From positions 1-48,827 of the forward strand of contig CALKUS010000101.1 in the NCBI GenBank assembly GCA_937996755.1: DNA of 48,827 nucleotides, given 5' to 3'. This stretch comes from an uncultured Pseudomonadota bacterium. GTDB lineage: Bacteria; Pseudomonadota; Gammaproteobacteria; Xanthomonadales; Ahniellaceae. The translations under genes were made by a program, and so were the position numbers. This document shows positions 1-7,076 of the stretch, piece by piece; positions within the stretch are counted from its first letter, which is position 1, and every line of letters starts with the position of its first letter. Under the pieces are notes generated by a model that saw nothing but the letters and a program-made list of their open reading frames with translations, was not told where the DNA came from and did not search any database.

Positions 1-245
1 GCGAGCTGGTCGGTCAGGGCACGCTGTTCGCGAACGCGCACATCATGTTCGGCGAGGCCGGCCGGGCGCTGGCCGTGCAGGTCGTCCACGACTATCGCGG
101 CTTCCTGCTCGCGATCCTGCCGCCGGGCGCGTTCATCGGCCTCGGCCTGCTGATCGCCTGCAAGAACGGCTTCGAAGCGCGCCGGCGCGAGCGCCCGGCC
201 CCCGCGGTCGCCGGCTGCGCGCCGGGCGCCCACGCCGGCGCCTGA
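1..245 (+). CDS. rnfE: Electron transport complex subunit RnfE/RsxE, C-terminal end (partial)
   Basis: The 5' part lies outside the window; the readable frame begins at base 3 and ends with TGA at 243-245. The visible residues include GQGTLF near the start, then a hydrophobic segment with LAILPPGAF and GLGLLIA, which is the typical last membrane helix of the Rnf/Rsx E subunit. The Rnf complex is a membrane ion-translocating ferredoxin:NAD oxidoreductase; in gammaproteobacteria the related Rsx complex reduces SoxR. rnfE directly upstream of nth is a classic gammaproteobacterial order and supports the call. The tail after the helix is rich in Ala, Arg and Pro and is probably cytoplasmic. Confidence 0.85.
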   Translation, partial: ELVGQGTLFANAHIMFGEAGRALAVQVVHDYRGFLLAILPPGAFIGLGLLIACKNGFEARRRERPAPAVAGCAPGAHAGA

Positions 246-350
246 TGCCGATCACACGTAAATGCGTTGATGCGTTGTTTTTCCCCCGCTCCCCACCCCC
301 ACGAGGAGGGAGGGTCTGAACAGACGGTGTGTCCAGCCGTGATCGGCATG
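243..350. repeat. Inverted repeat flanking a low-complexity spacer between rnfE and nth
   Basis: The sequence ATGCCGATCAC just after the rnfE stop reappears in inverted form as GTGATCGGCAT at about 340-350. The 11-base arms enclose about 90 bases containing a T run and C/G-rich tracts (CCCCGCTCCCCACCCCC, then GGAGGGAGGG at about 305-314). The C/G tracts resemble the hairpins found elsewhere in this window. The rest of the 246-427 gap, up to the nth start, shows no further gene. It may serve as a transcription stop for the rnf operon. Confidence 0.5.
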
Positions 351-427
351 AGGCCCGCGGGGGTGGCGCGGGCGCGCCGCCCGCGATGCGCTACGATGGG
401 CGCCCCCGCCGCGCCACCCGCCCGCCG

Positions 428-1072
428 ATGACCCCGCAGCAACGCCGCGACTTCTTCGCCCGCCTGCACGCGGCGAACCCGCATCCGACGACCGAACTGC
501 GCTACGCGACGCCGTTCGAGCTGCTCATCGCCGTGATCCTGTCGGCGCAGGCGACGGACGTGGGCGTGAACAAGGCCACGAAGCTGCTGTTCCCCGCCGC
601 GCCGACGCCGGCCGCGATGCACGCGCTCGGCGTGGAGGGCCTGAAGCGCCATATCGCGACGATCGGCCTGTTCAACACGAAGGCGAAGAACGTCATCGAG
701 ACGTGCCGCATCCTCGTCGAACGGTACGGCGGCGAAGTGCCGCGCGACCGCGACGCGCTCGAGGCGCTGCCCGGCGTCGGCCGCAAGACCGCGAACGTCG
801 TGCTGAACACCGCGTTCGGCGAGGCGACGATGGCGGTCGACACGCACATTTTCCGCGTCGCGAACCGCACGGGCCTCGCGCGCGGCGCCACGCCGCTCGC
901 GGTCGAGCAGAAGCTGCTGAAGAACGTGCCGGCGCCGTTCCTGCGCAACGCGCACCACTGGCTGCTGCTGCACGGCCGCTACGTCTGCAAGGCACGCAAG
1001 CCGGACTGCCCGAACTGCGTGATCCGGGATCTCTGCGCCTACAAGCCCAAGACGCCGTCCGCCGCCGCGTGA
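428..1072 (+). CDS. nth: Endonuclease III, DNA glycosylase/AP lyase
   Basis: Base-excision repair enzyme that removes oxidised pyrimidines from DNA and cleaves the abasic site. The 214-residue product aligns without gaps to E. coli Nth (211 residues) across the family landmarks. The helix-hairpin-helix LPGVGRKTANVV carries the catalytic Lys120, and VDTHIFR carries the catalytic Asp138. The [4Fe-4S] cluster ligands are Cys187, Cys194, Cys197 and Cys203, the same numbering as in E. coli. The open frame extends upstream to 329, but the ATG at 428 gives the family length and N-terminus (MTPQQRRDFFARL), so it was chosen. No strong ribosome binding site precedes it. Confidence 0.97.
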   Translation: MTPQQRRDFFARLHAANPHPTTELRYATPFELLIAVILSAQATDVGVNKATKLLFPAAPTPAAMHALGVEGLKRHIATIGLFNTKAKNVIETCRILVERYGGEVPRDRDALEALPGVGRKTANVVLNTAFGEATMAVDTHIFRVANRTGLARGATPLAVEQKLLKNVPAPFLRNAHHWLLLHGRYVCKARKPDCPNCVIRDLCAYKPKTPSAAA

Positions 1073-1073
1073 A

Positions 1074-1091
1074 GGCCGCGTCGACGCGGCC
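1074..1091. terminator. Perfect 18-base palindrome just after nth
   Basis: GGCCGCGTCGACGCGGCC lies 1 base past the nth stop codon and is a perfect palindrome, so it could form a hairpin in RNA. There is no T-tract, so intrinsic termination is uncertain; it may block 3' exonucleases. Confidence 0.35.
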
Positions 1092-1282
1092 GCCTGCATC
1101 CAGCCGCCGCCCCATCCCGTAATCGCTGCAACACGCAGCCGGCCCGCCGTGAAAGAAAATCGCCGCGGCCCGGGTCTATCCTCGCGCGGGTGGCGAAGGG
1201 CACGCGGGGTTCGGTACGGCGCGCGATTCCCTCGGCCCGGCGTATCGCGAGCTTGTTTGCTGCGCTGCGACAGGATTAACGT

Positions 1283-1299
1283 GAACGGCGTTTCCGTTC
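1283..1299. promoter_or_regulatory. Inverted repeat upstream of hvfA, possible operator
   Basis: GAACGG-cgttt-CCGTTC is a perfect 6-base inverted repeat about 70 bases before the hvfA start. A second small dyad, GAAAG-GG-CTTTC, overlaps its 3' side at about 1300-1311. A sigma-70-like TTGTTT at 1253-1258 with GATTAA at 1274-1279 is only a weak promoter match (15-base spacing). Metal or oxidant control of the operon is expected from the family, but no known operator was recognised. Confidence 0.25.
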
Positions 1300-1369
1300 G
1301 AAAGGGCTTTCAATGCGTGCGGCAACGGTGCCGGACGCGCAGTGCCAACCCACCTCGGAGGTTTTTCCC

Positions 1370-1801
1370 ATGTCGAAGAAAGTCGTCAATACGCTCACGA
1401 TCGCCGTCGGCGCGGCGCTGCTCGGTTCCGTCGCGGTCGCGAACGCGTCCGCCGCGTTCCAGATCACCGACCTCGCGGGCGGCTACATGCAGCTCGCCGC
1501 CGGCGAAGGCAAGTGCGGCGAAGGCAAGTGCGGCATGGCCAAGATGGACACGAACAAGGACGGCATGGTCTCGAAGGCCGAGCATGCGGCCGCCGCGGAC
1601 GCGATGTTCACGGCTGCCGACACGAACAAGGACGGCAATATGTCGGCGGACGAGATGAAGGCCGCGCACGAAGGCAAGTGCGGCGACGGCAAGTGCGGCG
1701 CCGACAAGGGCAAGGAAGGCTCCTGTGGCAGCGACAAGGGCAAGGAAGGCTCGTGTGGCGGCGACAAGGGCAAGGAAGGTTCCTGCGGCGGCTCGCACTG
1801 A
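1370..1801 (+). CDS. hvfA: HvfA-family RiPP metallophore precursor with two EF-hand loops
   Basis: A 143-residue exported precursor. A signal peptide (residues 1 to about 28, ending ANASA) is followed by EGKCG at 46-50 and 51-55, two canonical EF-hand loops (DTNKDGMVSKAE at 60-71, DTNKDGNMSADE at 84-95), EGKCG at 101-105, DGKCG at 106-110, and three copies of a ten-residue unit ending KEGSCG at 111-140. All seven cysteines (49, 54, 104, 109, 119, 129, 139) sit in these motifs. In Haemophilus HvfA, EGKCG cysteines are converted by HvfB/HvfC to oxazolone-thioamides that bind copper; the adjacent hvfB and hvfC support the same here. The ATG at 1370 has a GGAGG eight bases upstream; an upstream ATG at 1313 lacks this. 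The EF-hands are unusual. Function as a metal buffer is inferred. Confidence 0.88.
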   Translation: MSKKVVNTLTIAVGAALLGSVAVANASAAFQITDLAGGYMQLAAGEGKCGEGKCGMAKMDTNKDGMVSKAEHAAAADAMFTAADTNKDGNMSADEMKAAHEGKCGDGKCGADKGKEGSCGSDKGKEGSCGGDKGKEGSCGGSH

Positions 1802-1811
1802 GCGACCGGCG

Positions 1812-2702
1812 ATGACGTCCGCTCGCGCACCGCAGGTGCACGGGGCCGGACTCGGCCTGCGGCGGGCCCTCCTGGGCCCGCTGCAGGAGGCGCCGGAAGG
1901 CGCCATCGATTTCTACGAGCTCGCGCCGGAAAACTGGATCGGCGTGGGCGGCAAGTTCGGCAAGCGCCTGCGCGCGCTGACCGAGCGCGTTCCCCTCACG
2001 TGCCACGGGCTGTCGCTGTCGCTCGGCGGCACCGCGCCGCTCGACGAGACATTCCTCGCGCGCGTGCGCCGTTTCCTCGACGAGCACGACGTGAAGCTCT
2101 ACAGCGAGCACCTCTCGTACTGCTCGGACGACGCGCACCTCTACGACCTGATGCCGATCCCGTTCACGGAAGGCGCCGTGCGCCACGTGGCGTCGCGCAT
2201 CCGGCAGACGCAGGACATCGTCGGCCGTCGCATCGCGGTCGAGAACGTCTCGTACTACACCGCCGTCGGCGCGGAGATGAGCGAGCTGGAATTCGTGAAT
2301 GCCGTGCTGAGCGAAGCGGACTGCGAGCTGCTGCTCGACGTGAACAACATCCACGTCAACAGCATCAACCACCGCTACGACGCGGGCGCGTTCCTGCGCG
2401 GCCTGCCGCTCGATCGCGTGGCGTGCATCCACATCGCGGGACACTACGACGAGGCGCCGGACCTCAAGGTCGACACGCACGGCGCGCCCGTGATCGACCC
2501 CGTGTGGTCGCTGCTCGGCGACGCCTGCGCGCTGATCGGCCGCCCGGTGCCCACGCTGCTCGAGCGCGACTTCAATTTCCCGCCGCTCGGCGAGCTGGTC
2601 GCGGAGCTCGATCGCATCCGTGCGATCCAGCGCGAGCGCGGAAATGGGCAATCGGAAATCGGAAATGGGGAGAGCGTGCCTGCGGTAACGGCCAGGGCCT
2701 GA
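1812..2702 (+). CDS. hvfB: HvfB-type multinuclear non-heme iron oxidase (MNIO, DUF692)
   Basis: Predicted enzyme that oxidatively modifies the cysteines of HvfA; MNIO enzymes use two or three iron ions in a TIM barrel. Likely metal ligands and signature motifs are visible: CHGLSLSLGG (His65), YSEHLSY (Glu99, His100), ENVSYY (Glu144, Asn145), DVNNIHVN (Asp176, His181), IHIAGH (His207, His211), DTHG (Asp221, His223) and LLERD (Glu251). It begins 10 bases after hvfA. The open frame extends upstream into hvfA, but the ATG at 1812 gives the family N-terminus (GAGLGLRRAL at residues 11-20). The last about 20 residues are encoded by an intergenic-type repeat (2640-2670) and are probably not part of the ancestral fold. 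Confidence 0.93.
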   Translation: MTSARAPQVHGAGLGLRRALLGPLQEAPEGAIDFYELAPENWIGVGGKFGKRLRALTERVPLTCHGLSLSLGGTAPLDETFLARVRRFLDEHDVKLYSEHLSYCSDDAHLYDLMPIPFTEGAVRHVASRIRQTQDIVGRRIAVENVSYYTAVGAEMSELEFVNAVLSEADCELLLDVNNIHVNSINHRYDAGAFLRGLPLDRVACIHIAGHYDEAPDLKVDTHGAPVIDPVWSLLGDACALIGRPVPTLLERDFNFPPLGELVAELDRIRAIQRERGNGQSEIGNGESVPAVTARA

Positions 2703-2747
2703 GGCGAGGCAGCTCTACCGATTTCCCATTTTCCATTTCCGATTTCC
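2640..2747. repeat. Inverted pair of GGAAATCGG-type short repeats at the hvfB-hvfC junction
   Basis: The left array at 2640-2670 is built from GGAAATGGG/GGAAATCGG units. The right array at 2718-2747 holds the same units in inverted orientation. A perfect 15-base stem joins 2654-2668 (GGAAATCGGAAATGG) to 2733-2747, with a 64-base loop. The left arm is inside the hvfB frame and the right arm ends six bases before the hvfC ATG. The A/T-rich composition contrasts with its surroundings. A similar arrangement with different units lies at 28267-28390. Confidence 0.85.
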
Positions 2748-2753
2748 GCTCCC

Positions 2754-3515
2754 ATGGCGACCGACTTCCAGCAACTCCAGCGCGACTTCGCCGCGCACCT
2801 GCGCGATCCCGCGCGCAACGCCGCGCCGGATGGGCTCGAGGATCGTCGCGTCGCGGTCTACCGCGAGCTGTTCTACAACAACATCGAAGGGCTGCTCGCC
2901 GGCAACTTCCCGGTCATCCGGCGCATCACGCCGGACGCGCAGTGGCATGCGCTGGCGCGCGGCTTCTATGCGGAGCATGCGTCGCACACGCCGCTGTTCA
3001 CCGAGATCGGCCGCGAGTTCCACCGCTACCTGCTGGTGCGCGCCGAGCGCGACGCCGGCGACCCGCCGTTCCTCCCCGAGCTCGCGCACTACGAATGGGT
3101 GGAGCTGGCCGTGTCGATCGACGCCGCCAGCCCCGACGACGTGCCACACGATCCGGCCGGCGACGTGCTCACCGGGGCGCCGGTGGTCTCGCCGCTCGCC
3201 TGGCCGCTCGTCTACGCCTACGACGTGCAGCGCATCCGCGAGGACTACCAGCCGATCGCGCCACCGCCGCAGCCGACGGTGCTCGTCGTGGTGCGCAACC
3301 GCAGCGACGAAGTGGCGTTCATGGAAATCACGCCGCTCACCTACCGCCTGCTCGAGCTCCTGAAAGAAAATCCCGCCCGCACGGGTCTTGATGCCGTGGA
3401 CGCGATCGCCGCGCAGTTCCCCGAAGGGGATCGCGCGACGGTGCGCGAGGCCGGCGCGGGGATCCTGCGCGGCCTTCGCGATCGCGACGTGCTGCTCGGC
3501 ACCGCGCCGCGCTGA
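2754..3515 (+). CDS. hvfC: HvfC-type MNIO partner protein (DUF2063)
   Basis: A 253-residue protein of the DUF2063 family, the partner that presents the precursor leader to the MNIO enzyme. The N-terminal half shows the family pattern: FQQLQRDFAAHLRD, then RVAVYRELFYNNIEGLL and NFPVIRRI, followed by FYAEHASHTPLF and FLPELAHYEW. The C-terminal part (about 150-253) contains the second domain, with AYDVQRIREDYQP and a winged-helix-like end (ITPLTYRLLELLKE onward). It starts 51 bases after hvfB, and the gap holds an inverted repeat arm rather than a clear ribosome binding site, so translation may depend on the hairpin at this junction. Confidence 0.92.
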   Translation: MATDFQQLQRDFAAHLRDPARNAAPDGLEDRRVAVYRELFYNNIEGLLAGNFPVIRRITPDAQWHALARGFYAEHASHTPLFTEIGREFHRYLLVRAERDAGDPPFLPELAHYEWVELAVSIDAASPDDVPHDPAGDVLTGAPVVSPLAWPLVYAYDVQRIREDYQPIAPPPQPTVLVVVRNRSDEVAFMEITPLTYRLLELLKENPARTGLDAVDAIAAQFPEGDRATVREAGAGILRGLRDRDVLLGTAPR

Positions 3516-3533
3516 GATACTCGCATCGGGAGT

Positions 3534-3554
3534 CCGCCGGCGGAGTGCCGGCGG
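3534..3554. promoter_or_regulatory. Stem-loop between hvfC and hvfX
   Basis: CCGCCGGC-ggagt-GCCGGCGG is a perfect 8-base stem with a 5-base loop in the 57-base gap between the two genes. It could cause partial termination or stabilise the upstream messenger. The hvfX ribosome binding site (GGGAGA, 3561-3566) follows just after it. Confidence 0.45.
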
Positions 3555-3572
3555 CATTGAGGGAGACAGGTC

Positions 3573-4238
3573 ATGGCGGCGATGAAGCAGCGCGTCCTCG
3601 ACGCGTGGGATTCCCTGACGCAACGGCTGCGCGGCGCGGGCGAAACGATCCCGCGCCTCGTGATGCGCATCGTGATGGGCTGGGAGTTCTGGGAGTCCGG
3701 ACTCGAGAAATACAACGGCCAGAACTGGTTCGCCGACATCCAGGACCGTTTCCCGACGCCGTTCAACGTGATCCCGGCCGACCTGAGCTGGGACATCGCG
3801 ACGTGGTTCGAGCTGATCGGCGCAGTCGCGTTGTGGCTCGGGCTCGGCACGCGTTTCTTCGCGTTCGGGCTGCTGTTCCTCACGTTCGTCGCGACCGCCG
3901 CCGTGCACTGGCCCGACATGGTCTCGATGTGGAGCGACCTCCTGAAGGGCTACTCCGTCTCCGACAAGGGCTTCGGCAACTTCAAGCTGCCGCTGCTGTT
4001 CTGCGTGATGTTGCTGCCGCTCGTGTTCAACGGCGCGGGCAGGTTCTCGCTGGACCACCTCATCGCGAAGATCCTGCGCCTCGACAGCGACGCGAAGCCG
4101 CTCGCCGATGCCTATGCCTGGGCGCTCGCGGCGGTCGTGCTCGGCCTGCCGTTCCTGATGCTGATCCCGATGCTCGGCGCGACGCTGCTCGCCATTGCCG
4201 TCGCGCTCGCGCTGTTCGGCCGTTACGCACGCGCGTGA
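3573..4238 (+). CDS. hvfX: DoxX-family membrane protein, HvfX type
   Basis: A 221-residue membrane protein of the DoxX family. Visible segments are RLVMRIVMGWEFWESGLEK (the DoxX entry helix with a kinked WEFWESG motif), WFELIGAVALWLGLGTRFFAFGLLFLTFVATAAVH split over two helices, KLPLLFCVMLLPLVF, and a C-terminal pair of helices (about 165-217). DoxX proteins are the usual fourth gene of hvf operons and are thought to help maturation or copper/redox handling of the RiPP. A GGGAGA ribosome binding site lies seven bases before the ATG. The C-terminal helices extend beyond a minimal DoxX domain. Confidence 0.9.
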   Translation: MAAMKQRVLDAWDSLTQRLRGAGETIPRLVMRIVMGWEFWESGLEKYNGQNWFADIQDRFPTPFNVIPADLSWDIATWFELIGAVALWLGLGTRFFAFGLLFLTFVATAAVHWPDMVSMWSDLLKGYSVSDKGFGNFKLPLLFCVMLLPLVFNGAGRFSLDHLIAKILRLDSDAKPLADAYAWALAAVVLGLPFLMLIPMLGATLLAIAVALALFGRYARA

Positions 4239-4687
4239 ACCCGCGCGACGAACAGTCGCCCGCGACCGTCCGTGGCGCCATCGCGCGCCACGGCGTCGCG
4301 CTCGTGAGCCTGTTCGTCGCGCTCGCCGGCCTTTCGTACAACACGTGGCGCAACGAGACGACCGAGGCGCACCGCAACGTGCGCCAGGCTGCGTTCGTCG
4401 TCTTCGAGCAGCTCGGCCAGCTGCAGCAGGTGGTCGACCAGCGCTATTACGCCGGCAAGGTCACCGATGTGAACCGCATCGCCGGCTGGGGCAAGGTCGC
4501 GCTGATCCGCGACATGGCGATGCTGATCTCGCCGAGCTCATCGCGCCAGTCGGCGCGCTTGTTCGAGACCTGGCAGGGCCAGCTCGACCTGCTCGACCGC
4601 GGCGAGCCTGCGGCCGAGCGCGAGATCTCCGTCGCGATCGCCGGCGTTCGCGAGCAGGTGCTCCGCGATCTCGAAGCGCTGAAATAG
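4235..4687 (+). CDS. Small single-pass membrane protein of unknown function, hvf operon tail
   Basis: 150 residues if the GTG at 4235 is used; GTGA overlaps the hvfX stop, which indicates translational coupling. One membrane helix (VALVSLFVALAGLSY, about residues 18-33) is followed by a periplasmic or cytoplasmic helical domain: EAHRNVRQAAFVVFEQLGQLQQVVDQRYY, and later a heptad-like stretch ending at LRDLEALK. No family was recognised. The frame is open upstream to 3545, but that part overlaps hvfX in another frame and is not coding. Position suggests a role with the metallophore system, but nothing in the sequence proves it. Confidence 0.75.
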   Translation: MNPRDEQSPATVRGAIARHGVALVSLFVALAGLSYNTWRNETTEAHRNVRQAAFVVFEQLGQLQQVVDQRYYAGKVTDVNRIAGWGKVALIRDMAMLISPSSSRQSARLFETWQGQLDLLDRGEPAAEREISVAIAGVREQVLRDLEALK

Positions 4688-4787
4688 CAACACCAAACTG
4701 AAATTCCCGCGCCCGTTCCGCGGTCCACTTGCACGACGCTTGTCCCATCCGCCGCGCTTTTCGCGATTGATGGGAGACGCCTGCCAT

Positions 4788-4959
4788 CCCCGGCGGGGCG
4801 TCGATGGCACGCACCTCATCCCCCGGGAACGTGCGCCGCCCCGCCGGGGACCCCCCAATCCACGAACCTTCCCCGCAGCCGCGAAGAAGTCGCTGCGGAC
4901 TCGCAGCCGACAGCGAACCCGCGAACACGATCGCCCCTCCCCTTGCCCAAGGGGAGGGG
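4788..4959. repeat. Two hairpins in the gap between the hvf operon and the NADH dehydrogenase
   Basis: The 4688-5031 gap holds no gene. CCCCGGCGGGGCG at 4788-4800 pairs perfectly with CGCCCCGCCGGGG at 4837-4849, and GCACG/CGTGC within the loop extends it. A second hairpin, CCCCTCCCCTT-gccc-AAGGGGAGGGG at 4934-4959, is an 11-base perfect stem followed by GGACGGGGTGGGG. The second belongs to a repeat type also found at about 11235-11262 and 14302-14327. They probably end hvf transcription and are not tied to the next gene. Confidence 0.65.
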
Positions 4960-5031
4960 GACGGGGTGGGGTGCGAGGCGCGCAAGATTTCCTGCTCCCC
5001 AGCGGTCCCCTCGCCATTCGGGAGGATCGCC

Positions 5032-7050
5032 ATGCAGCGGATCGTGATCGTGGGTGGCGGCTTCGCGGGCGTGAAATGCGCGCGCGTGCTGCAGAAGCAG
5101 GTGCGCGGCACGGCGGAAGTGGTGCTGTTCAGCCGCGACAACCACATGGTGTTCCAGCCGCTGCTGCCCGACGTCGCCGGGTCGAGCCTCAATCCGCGCG
5201 CGGTGGCGCCGCCGCTGCGCCTGCTGTTGCCGCGCATCCGCTGCCGCACCGAGACCGTGCTCGAGATCGACGCCGCGGCGAACGAGATCGTGCACGAAGG
5301 CCACGACGGCACGCCGCGCAGGCTGCGCTACGACCACCTGGTGGTCGCGTGCGGCAACGTGGTGAACCTCAACGGACTGCCCGGCATGGCCGACCACGCG
5401 TTGCCGCTGAAGACCATCGGCGACGCGATCGCGATGCGCGCGCACGTGATGCGCCAGCTCGAGAAGGCCGACCTGGCCGACACGCCCGAACAGCGCGCTT
5501 TCTACCTCACGTTCATCGTCGTGGGCGGCGGCTTCAGCGGCGTCGAGATCGCGGGCGAGCTCAACGACCTGCTCAGGCATTCGCTGAAGCACTACCCGAA
5601 CGTACGCGCCGACGACGTGATGGTGACGCTGCTGCACGGGCAGGCCGAGATCCTGCCCGAGCTCACGCCGGCACTGCGCCGCTTCGCGCAGCAACGCATG
5701 GCGGGCCGCGGCATCAAGCTGATGTGCGAGGTGAAGGCGGCCGAAGTGACGAAGCGCGGCGTGCTCCTCACCAACGGCCGCAAGGTGGAAGGCGCGACCG
5801 TGATCTGCACGGTCGGCACGGCGCCGAATCCGCTCGTCGCCGCGCTCGACGCGCCGAAGGAGCGCGGTCGCCTCGCCACCGAGCCCGACATGCGCGTGCC
5901 CGGCCACGCGAACCTCTGGGCCGTGGGCGATTGCGCGATCGTGCCGAATGCGTACGACGGCAAGGCCGGCCCGCCGACCGCGCAGTTCGCCGAGCGCGAA
6001 GGCTGCCAGTGCGCGAAGAACATCGCGCGCGTGCTGCGCGGCGAAGCCACGCTGCCGTTCCACCACAAGTCGTTCGGCATGGCCTGCGGCATCGGCGGCC
6101 GACGCGGCGTCGCCGAGTTGTTCGGGCTGCGCTTCTCGGGATTCGCCGCGTGGTGGTTGTGGCGCAGCGGCTTCCTGTGGAAGGTGCCGTCCCTCGCGCA
6201 GAAGCTGAAGGTGGGCATCGACTGGGGCTGGGAGCTGGTGTTCCCGCGCGACCTGTCGCATTTCCGTCCCGCGCAATCCGACCCCGTGAGCCGCGCGCGC
6301 TACGCGCCGGGCGAAGTGCTGTTCCGCCACGGCGAACGCCTGCAGACGCTGTTCGCGATCGCCGCCGGTGAAGCGGAAGTCGTGCAACGCTGCCCGCATT
6401 CCGGTGCGTGGCAGGTGCTGGCCACGCTGCCCACGGGCAGCCTGGTCGCCGAGGAGACGCTCGCCGACCACGTGAACGAAAGCGTGCTCGTGCGTGCGCG
6501 AACGGGCGTCGACGCATTCCTGCTCGGCAAGGAATCGCTGTCGCGCCTGTCGGCCGCGCTCGGCCCGGTGGAAGCGATCGTGCAACGCGCCGTCAATCGC
6601 CCGCGCGCGGGCATCTGGCGCCACCATCCCGACGCGATGCGCGCGCTGCAGGCGACGCCGGTCGGGAAGCTGCCGACGCGGCAGCCGCTCGTCACGGCCG
6701 ACACGCGCGACGCGATCGGTCCGCTGTTCGAGCGCATGAGCCGGGAACGACACGCGTGCGTGGTGGTCGTCGCGAACGGACGCGTCGCCGGCGTGGCCAC
6801 GCGCACCGACCTGCTGGACGCGATCGCGCGCGGCGCGACGCGCGCGACCCCGATCGGCGAAGCGTGCAATCCGCGCGCCGTGGTCATGCAGCACTTCGAG
6901 CCCGCGTCGCTCGCCGCCGAGCGCATGGCGGACCAGGGGCTGAAGTCGCTGCCCGTGGTCGGCGACGACGGCATGCCGATGGCGCTCGTGACGGCCGACG
7001 ACCTCGTCGCGTTCGCGCTGGAATTCGAACGGGAGGCCACGCCGGCCTGA
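5032..7050 (+). CDS. Type II NADH dehydrogenase (NDH-2) fused to cyclic-nucleotide-binding and CBS domains
   Basis: A 672-residue flavoprotein. Residues 1 to about 415 are an NDH-2, which passes electrons from NADH to quinone without pumping protons: FAD-binding GGGFAG (8-13), NADH-binding GGGFSG (165-170) and AVGDCA (297-302), and an amphipathic C-terminal part (FAAWWLWRSGFLWK) for membrane attachment. Residues about 417-515 resemble a cyclic-nucleotide-binding barrel (GEVLFRHGERLQTLFAIAAGEAEV). Residues about 542-665 are a pair of CBS motifs (VVVVANGRVAGVATRTDLLDAI and SLPVVGDDGMPMALVTADDLV). Standard NDH-2 is about 430 residues, so the added part is likely regulatory. GGAGG lies six bases before the ATG. 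The nucleotide ligand is unknown. Confidence 0.88.
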   Translation: MQRIVIVGGGFAGVKCARVLQKQVRGTAEVVLFSRDNHMVFQPLLPDVAGSSLNPRAVAPPLRLLLPRIRCRTETVLEIDAAANEIVHEGHDGTPRRLRYDHLVVACGNVVNLNGLPGMADHALPLKTIGDAIAMRAHVMRQLEKADLADTPEQRAFYLTFIVVGGGFSGVEIAGELNDLLRHSLKHYPNVRADDVMVTLLHGQAEILPELTPALRRFAQQRMAGRGIKLMCEVKAAEVTKRGVLLTNGRKVEGATVICTVGTAPNPLVAALDAPKERGRLATEPDMRVPGHANLWAVGDCAIVPNAYDGKAGPPTAQFAEREGCQCAKNIARVLRGEATLPFHHKSFGMACGIGGRRGVAELFGLRFSGFAAWWLWRSGFLWKVPSLAQKLKVGIDWGWELVFPRDLSHFRPAQSDPVSRARYAPGEVLFRHGERLQTLFAIAAGEAEVVQRCPHSGAWQVLATLPTGSLVAEETLADHVNESVLVRARTGVDAFLLGKESLSRLSAALGPVEAIVQRAVNRPRAGIWRHHPDAMRALQATPVGKLPTRQPLVTADTRDAIGPLFERMSRERHACVVVVANGRVAGVATRTDLLDAIARGATRATPIGEACNPRAVVMQHFEPASLAAERMADQGLKSLPVVGDDGMPMALVTADDLVAFALEFEREATPA

Positions 7051-7062
7051 ACGCGCACGCTG

Positions 7063-7076
7063 TTATCCTGCGCGGA
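7063..7076 (+). promoter_or_regulatory. -10-like element placed for a leaderless rnt transcript
   Basis: TTATCC at 7063-7068 resembles a -10 box and ends eight bases before the rnt ATG at 7076, so transcription would begin at or next to the start codon. The same TTATCCT followed by a GC-rich spacer lies nine bases before the acyltransferase start at 21693. No good -35 is visible. This is an inference from spacing only. Confidence 0.3.

Noticed and set aside
329..427. Longer N-terminus for endonuclease III
   Set aside because: The added residues are Arg/Gly/Pro-rich and absent from the family; ATG 428 gives the exact E. coli numbering of the active-site and cluster residues.
1681..1798. Direct repeats near the hvfA end considered as a CRISPR-like or tandem DNA element
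   Set aside because: They are in-frame codons for the ten-residue KEGSCG units, so the repeat is explained at the protein level.
4816..6894. Long minus-strand open frame of 692 codons opposite the NADH dehydrogenase
   Set aside because: Rich in Arg, Ala and His with no family motif; it is a shadow of a GC-rich gene with strong motifs on the plus strand.
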